A DNA stretch of 64,000 bases from Cupriavidus pinatubonensis (GTDB taxonomy: Bacteria; Pseudomonadota; Gammaproteobacteria; Burkholderiales; Burkholderiaceae), in assembly GCF_019602855.1 (NCBI RefSeq), contig NZ_CP080768.1:173666-237665 (forward strand), read 5' to 3'. Of this stretch, positions 59,744 through 64,000 are shown piece after piece; the stretch's first letter is position 1; every line of letters begins with the position of its first letter. The notes beneath the pieces are model-generated. The model was not told the DNA's origin. It made no database searches and saw nothing but the letters and a program-made list of their open reading frames with translations. The position numbers and the translations under genes were made by a program.

Positions 59744-60057
59744 CACCCAACAAAGGTGGGGCTGACAGCCACTGTGCCTCGTGTTCACATGAAGGAGCCT
59801 CCCAATTGCAACGCCACTAGTTTCGCTTTACGCTCATCTTTCACAATAAAATGGGTTAGAATGCCCTTACCCCCTTGGTGGGGGGTCAAGATTCTGCACG
59901 CCCGTCCGATGGCGAGCCAGCACAAAGCACCCGGGCCACCAGTTGGTTCTTCTAGTGCCGAGAGTGACTCGTCAGACACCAGGCTTGGGGGAGCCAGGGG
60001 GCAGGAGGAGCCTAACGGGCGCGGTGAAAAAGAGCACGAGTCATTCTCAGGAAACAA
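59744..60057. other. Non-coding interval with G/C hairpin
   Basis: This 314-bp interval has no gene I can support. It holds a stable hairpin, ACCCCC/GGGGGT around TTGGTG (59869-59886), followed by TCAAGATTCT. It probably carries a terminator-like or promoter function between dnaB and the 60058 gene. No ribosome-binding signal stronger than the CAGGAAACAA near 60050 is seen. Confidence 0.45.
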
Positions 60058-60987
60058 ATGTCTCAAAGGAAGGCGGAAGCCCCGCGCGACGAGAAGAACC
60101 TATCGCGTATTCAACGTTTGCTACGCGATTATCGGACCAACGAGAAGCTGTATCGCCCGCTCACGAAGCAGGAAGTCGCCCAGCGAATCGGTGACCTGCC
60201 TTATCGCGCGGCCCTCGAGAATGCCGAGCACCGCACGTACATGGAAGAGTACGAAACACTGGGCTTGCAGCGACTCACTACCCAAACCGTTCTCTACATG
60301 TTGGGTTTGTCGCCGAACCAAAACCTCACCTTTCAAAAGTCCGAAGAACCTGTAGAAGCGGAGGAAGCGGAGAAGGCGAACAAAGCTGAAGCAGCGACTA
60401 TTGAAATGGAGATGCTGCTCTACTGCTATGAGGCCAAGCCCAGGCACATGTCGCTCGCCCTGCAAGGCTGGCACATGGACGACTTCATCGCCTACATCTA
60501 CCGCGATTTTCTGCTCTTGGCCGGTGTAGCCAGCACACTGGCCGAGTCGACCATGCACGCAAAAGAGTACTTGCGGGCGGCGAGTCGTCCAACGCTGGAC
60601 GATACAGCCGGGCGGATTCGTGTTGGCATTGCAACGCGGCTCACGTCCTTGTTTGGTCGTCATCAAACGAGCTTCTATCGGATGATGAAGCCAGGTTCTG
60701 GCCTCCGGGAGCAACGCAACCTCATTGCGAAGCTACTCGAGCCGGACGACGATGCGGGCTACACGTGGGGTCGCCTCGCTCACTATAAGCAGGTACGCGA
60801 AGACCTCTACGAGCTTGCTCGGTTCTGTTGGGAGGTGCGCGGCGTGGACATAGACGAGAAGGCCTTCCCCCCTGAGGACCCTGCGTTCCTCGAGCTACGC
60901 CCTGTTCGACGGTCGTCAACGGTAAAGCCCCGCCCCAGAACAACGACGACGAACCCGAACAAGACCACGATCAAACGCGCTGCTTAA
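60058..60987 (+). CDS. Unrecognised 309-residue protein
   Basis: This soluble protein has a basic, helical N-terminus (RIQRLLRDYRTNEKLYRPLT with QEVAQRIGDL, reminiscent of a helix-turn-helix). An acidic Glu/Ala segment (EEAEKANKAEAATIEME) and a Lys/Thr/Arg-rich tail complete it. It is plasmid- or element-encoded near the replication genes and is preceded by GGAAACAA. The N-terminal HTH suggests DNA binding. No named family is recognised. Confidence 0.6.
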   Translation: MSQRKAEAPRDEKNLSRIQRLLRDYRTNEKLYRPLTKQEVAQRIGDLPYRAALENAEHRTYMEEYETLGLQRLTTQTVLYMLGLSPNQNLTFQKSEEPVEAEEAEKANKAEAATIEMEMLLYCYEAKPRHMSLALQGWHMDDFIAYIYRDFLLLAGVASTLAESTMHAKEYLRAASRPTLDDTAGRIRVGIATRLTSLFGRHQTSFYRMMKPGSGLREQRNLIAKLLEPDDDAGYTWGRLAHYKQVREDLYELARFCWEVRGVDIDEKAFPPEDPAFLELRPVRRSSTVKPRPRTTTTNPNKTTIKRAA

Positions 60988-61023
60988 GCGATTCATTTTC
61001 ATCGAATTAGCAAGGCCAAAACA

Positions 61024-61902
61024 ATGGATACGTCTGACACCCTGCGCGCGAAAGCCGAGCGTGCCGCCGCAGTTCAAGCGGGCGCCGCAATTGGCGTAGC
61101 TCGTGGCGCCAGCTCAAGGGAAGAAGCGAAGCACCTGGCTCGCTTCGGTTGCTTGCGCGTGGTGATGGCTTCCTTCACGCCAGAAGACAAGAAAGTGCGC
61201 AGCGTTTCGTTAAAGCATGCTTCGGTACCATTGCTGGATGATCAGGTCGAGATTGACGACGCTGACCCGACGGCGAAGATTGCGCGTTATCGCGCCCGCA
61301 ACGTGCTGACGGCGGTTCCGGCAAAGAACCGCCTCACCATTCAGATGGATGCGAACCTGTACGCGAGCAGCCGACAGATGACATTGCATCTCACCCACTT
61401 CCAGTACCGGATCATGGATGTAGAAGAAGGGCAGCAGAATGAAGCCCGCATCCGGGCAAGCAGAGTTGCCAAGCGAGAGGGTAAAGAGCTGACCAGCGAC
61501 ACGCGAATCAGCACGTGGGACGTCATGCGCAGTTGGGCCCGGATTAAGCCGCTCGACCTGGGCCAGCTCCGCGTGCTCGAACTAAACGATCCGAGCAAGG
61601 AGATCCTCGCGTATCTGCAGCCACACCTGGTCAAGTGGCTTGACGAGGCCGGCTACGACGGCCCCGAGGTTGTTGCCGAATATAAGCGCTGGGGAGCCCG
61701 TTATTGCAATCTTCTCGTGCGCGACTATCCATTCATCGCCCATAGGATCTTCAAGCATATTCCGGCCCTGAGAGTTCTCACGCACTCCGCCCGTATCTTC
61801 GATTCCAAGATTGAGCGCAGCGTCTGCACAATCCGTTACGAGCCGGCGTTCATTGAGTCCCCCTTCGTACTGGACACCCCGCAGATTGCTGTGGACCTGT
61901 AA
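61024..61902 (+). CDS. Unrecognised 292-residue protein
   Basis: This soluble protein lies 37 bp after the previous gene and probably shares its operon. It begins with an Ala-rich helix, then has LTIQMDANLYASSRQMTLHLTHFQY near residue 103 and a helical middle (KREGKELTSDTRISTWDVMRS). There is no membrane segment or known motif. It may act in replication or partition given its neighbours, but this is only context. Confidence 0.6.
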   Translation: MDTSDTLRAKAERAAAVQAGAAIGVARGASSREEAKHLARFGCLRVVMASFTPEDKKVRSVSLKHASVPLLDDQVEIDDADPTAKIARYRARNVLTAVPAKNRLTIQMDANLYASSRQMTLHLTHFQYRIMDVEEGQQNEARIRASRVAKREGKELTSDTRISTWDVMRSWARIKPLDLGQLRVLELNDPSKEILAYLQPHLVKWLDEAGYDGPEVVAEYKRWGARYCNLLVRDYPFIAHRIFKHIPALRVLTHSARIFDSKIERSVCTIRYEPAFIESPFVLDTPQIAVDL

Positions 61903-61911
61903 GGATCGAAT

Positions 61912-61940
61912 GTTGGGCTGCCGCGGCGAGGCGGCCCAAC
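61912..61940 (+). terminator. Hairpin downstream of the 61024 gene
   Basis: GTTGGGCTGCC and GGCGGCCCAAC can pair over 11 bp (one G-T wobble) with a 7-base loop, 9 bp after the stop codon. Only a weak T-rich run follows. The stretch 61941-62461 to the next gene shows no gene I can support. Confidence 0.5.
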
Positions 61941-62461
61941 TCGCTTTGCGCCTCTCGCCAACCCGAACTTGCTTTCACCCCCGCGTTTGGGAAGCTCTTC
62001 CCCAGATCACGAAGATACGCCGGGTCAGTCTGCATCCCTGACCTTCCTACCTATCGATAGTGCGGCGAGGTCACTCCTGAATGGCCTACGGCACTACCTG
62101 CTTGGCCTGGCCAGCTTCAAAGCCCAGCTCACGACGCCCCTGCCGATCGGCCAGGCGGAATCCGCTGACGACGCATCCCCCCAGTCCGCCAGAGTTCGGT
62201 CACTGCGGCATACAAGCGCCAAGGCAGCCCCTGCGGCTAGTCGCTCCTGGCCGCGCGGATCAGCGCTCGATCGGCCGGGGATAGGCCCGCCGTCATCGAC
62301 TCAAGGTTCTAAAGTTTCTCCAAAACTTGCCGTTGTGCTCGTGCGGCCTTCCGTGCCTTGAACTGTTTCTCTGTAGCAGGGTAAAGGGAAACATAAATTT
62401 GCGCCGGTCACCTGTACTTCGGTAGCCTGACTGTACTGACCCAACAACAAGAAGGAAAATC

Positions 62462-63487
62462 ATGAAGAAGAGTCTTGTAGCAATCGCGGCCCTGTCGGCC
62501 CTCCTCTCGGCATGCGGCGGCGGCGGTGACAGTGGCGGCGGCACAAGCTCGACGCCCGCGTCTGGCGGCTCCACGAGTCCCGCTGTGACGCCCCCTCCCC
62601 CGTCCTCGGTTGCTCCGGCGACCAGCGCACCGACGCCAACCTACGCCTCGGCCGATCAGCGGCTCTCCGCCTTCAGCGCCTTGAACACGGTTCGCTCGAA
62701 GATGGGTGTGGGCATGCTGAAGCAGGACACTATCCTCGATCAGGCCGCCGAGAATCACCTGACCTACGCGAAGACCAACAGCGTCATGAGCCACACGGAA
62801 ACGCAAGGCCAGGCGGGCTTTACTGGGGTCACGCCGTTCGACCAGGTGGTTGCTGCCGGCGGCAGCCGAAGCCAATGGATTGGCCAGGAGATGGGCCAAG
62901 CCGGATACCTCAGCGGCGCCGAGTGTGTAGCTGGCTGGCTGCATTCGGTGTATCACCTGCAGGGCGCGACGTCCAACCAAGAGAATGTCGGTATCGCGTT
63001 CCACGACAACTACTGTGTCGTCAACTTCGCTGTCGTAACAGGCGCGAATGGCGGCGGATATGGCCTGCCTCAGTGGGGTGGCCAGCAGTTGCCCACGAAC
63101 GCTGTCGCCTACTACCCGCTCGACAACGATTCGGTGGTCGGCTCCTTCAACCCGGCAACTGAGTCGCCTAACCCCGCTGCAGATCTGACCTCGGCAGGCA
63201 CGCCGATCATGTTCCGTGTTGGTGCGCCACAGTCCACTGATGTTTTGACGGTGAGCAGCTTTACCCTTACCGGGCCGGGCGGCGCGTCGGTTCCTGTGCG
63301 CGTTCTGGTTCCCTCCGCTGCCAAGTCCGGCTCGATGTCCGGGGCAGTGGCTGACTCGAATCTGTACGCCGGCGTCGTTTTCATGCTGCCAACGCAACCG
63401 CTCGCAGCTGGAATGTACACGGCGACCTTCTCCGGGGCGCGGAACGGTACTTCGATCAGCAAGTCGTGGAGCTTCAGCGCGTTCTAA
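62462..63487 (+). CDS. Lipoprotein with CAP (SCP/PR1) domain
   Basis: This is a 341-residue protein. The signal peptide has lipobox SACG (Cys18) followed by a Gly/Ser/Pro-rich linker. The CAP domain covers about residues 65-225: LNTVRSKMGVGML, AENHLTYAKTN, SHTETQGQAGFTG, AECVAGWLHSVYHL, then YCVVNFAVV. A beta-rich C-terminal part follows. CAP proteins are secreted or surface proteins often with lytic or lipid-binding roles; the role here is unknown. A strong terminator follows. Confidence 0.88.
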   Translation: MKKSLVAIAALSALLSACGGGGDSGGGTSSTPASGGSTSPAVTPPPPSSVAPATSAPTPTYASADQRLSAFSALNTVRSKMGVGMLKQDTILDQAAENHLTYAKTNSVMSHTETQGQAGFTGVTPFDQVVAAGGSRSQWIGQEMGQAGYLSGAECVAGWLHSVYHLQGATSNQENVGIAFHDNYCVVNFAVVTGANGGGYGLPQWGGQQLPTNAVAYYPLDNDSVVGSFNPATESPNPAADLTSAGTPIMFRVGAPQSTDVLTVSSFTLTGPGGASVPVRVLVPSAAKSGSMSGAVADSNLYAGVVFMLPTQPLAAGMYTATFSGARNGTSISKSWSFSAF

Positions 63488-63529
63488 GCGCCGCCTCACA
63501 CCGGTCGCACATGTGTAAGGCGGTTTACA

Positions 63530-63566
63530 AAGAAGAAAAGGGCCCGTGGTGCCCTTTTCTTCTTTT
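63530..63566. terminator. Strong bidirectional intrinsic terminator
   Basis: Perfect 14-bp arms AAGAAGAAAAGGGC and GCCCTTTTCTTCTT flank a 7-base loop, with T-runs on both strands. It separates the CAP lipoprotein gene from the minus-strand gene at 63626. Confidence 0.92.
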
Positions 63567-63625
63567 CCCCCACAGGGCTGCCAAATCGTCGCCAGCCACC
63601 TACTAAATTCTTGTGCGGAGTTGGA

Positions 63626-64000
63626 CTACTGGCAAAGCGCGACGCGGAAGTACACGTTGTCCATGTTCACATACGTTGGCCCACGAACGAAGCCCTGGCT
63701 CGAGATAATGGCATCGATCAGCGTATTCGGATCAACGTCAGAACGATCGTTGCCGTGAAACCGAGTGGATCCATACCAGTAGAGATATGAGTCCCAAAAC
63801 AGATTGTCACTGGCGTCCCGATTCAACGCGAGGGCGAGAAATGAAATTGTCCCGTTGGGGTCAGGACAGTTCAACGGCGGTGGAGGTGGCGGCGGCGGGG
63901 GTGGTGGCGGAAGGTTGACCGCGCAGTATGCGAGGCCAGTGCCGGGCCGGCGATCCCAGTGTTGCCCAGGCTGACAGTCAGCAACGGTCATCGCGGGAGC
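63626..64000 (-). CDS. Exported proline-rich protein, 5' end outside the window
   Basis: The frame is open through the right edge, so the N-terminus (probably a signal peptide; the first visible residues read APAMTVADC) is missing. The visible part has Cys residues before and after a run of 12 prolines, then an aromatic-rich C-terminus (YLYWYGSTRFHGNDRSDVDP then YVNMDNVYFRVALC). It may be a surface or pilus-related protein. No family recognised. Confidence 0.55.
   Translation of the reverse strand, partial: APAMTVADCQPGQHWDRRPGTGLAYCAVNLPPPPPPPPPPPPLNCPDPNGTISFLALALNRDASDNLFWDSYLYWYGSTRFHGNDRSDVDPNTLIDAIISSQGFVRGPTYVNMDNVYFRVALCQ

Noticed and set aside
61969..62361. 130-codon plus-strand frame before the CAP lipoprotein gene
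   Set aside because: It is Ser/Pro/Arg-rich, lacks a ribosome-binding site and overlaps the promoter region of the following gene.

Overview
The window is GC-rich accessory DNA from a beta-proteobacterium, most likely Burkholderiales (Cupriavidus, Ralstonia or Burkholderia). Signs of this are an H-NS protein of the short Burkholderia/Ralstonia type, an HU protein with a Lys/Ala/Pro tail, an imuA-imuB-dnaE2 cassette, Ku next to a LigD remnant, and a recombinase with a DUF3701-type helical region. A large type IVB (Dot/Icm, IncI Tra-like) transfer operon, DNA-replication genes, methyltransferases and nested insertion sequences point to a conjugative plasmid, megaplasmid or integrative conjugative element. 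The window alone cannot say which.

Region by region. 1-1.9 kb: a tyrosine recombinase cut by the window edge, overlapping an HNH nuclease. 2.0-3.75 kb: a 28-bp palindrome with recombinase core-site geometry, then a 1.6-kb unit carrying an unrecognised gene and flanked by oppositely oriented repeat arrays like IS21/Tn7-type transposon ends. 4-7.4 kb: beta-carbonic anhydrase, small membrane and exported proteins (one like the EexN entry-exclusion proteins) and a lipoprotein. 7.5-13.4 kb: a LigD remnant, Ku, small zinc and DUF proteins, an H-NS operon, a tailed HU and a catalytically degenerate tyrosine recombinase. 13.7-31.2 kb: mostly minus-strand accessory genes. These include a MobV-like protein without its histidine triad, an N6-methylase-like protein without motif IV, an edge-fold nuclease, a cell-wall amidase, N6-adenine and C5-cytosine methyltransferases that share a covarying leader element, a PilM-like protein, a zinc metallopeptidase, Sel1 repeats and a DEDDh exonuclease. 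31.7-37 kb: an SOS mutagenesis cassette behind two LexA boxes. 38-40.8 kb: an IS5-family element interrupted by an IS110/IS1111-family element. 40.8-44.2 kb: an exported phospholipase-D-type nuclease, HU, and an AbiE-type toxin-antitoxin pair in reversed order with two matching inverted-repeat operators.

44.2-57.4 kb is one long minus-strand operon. It starts with two replication-like genes (a DnaT-like protein and a helicase-loader-like protein) and runs through TraM/DotI, TraN/DotH, TraO/DotG, TraP/DotF, TraQ, TraR/IcmD, TraT/IcmJ and TraU/IcmB, with several unrecognised genes between them. Many neighbours overlap by 4 bp (ATGA or GTGA), which implies translational coupling. A divergent promoter region separates it from a plus-strand set carrying a DnaB-type replicative helicase and unknown genes (57.5-62 kb). 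The window ends with a CAP-domain lipoprotein, a strong bidirectional terminator and a truncated proline-rich exported protein.

Working together, the replication genes and the Tra channel would move the element. Methyltransferases, H-NS and HU would manage and protect its DNA. AbiE would stabilise it, and the Imu cassette would give the host damage-inducible mutagenesis. The most unusual signals are the covarying leader shared by two methyltransferase genes, the transposon-end-like arrays around an orphan gene, catalytically dead relatives of a relaxase and a recombinase, and unassigned genes embedded in the transfer operon.
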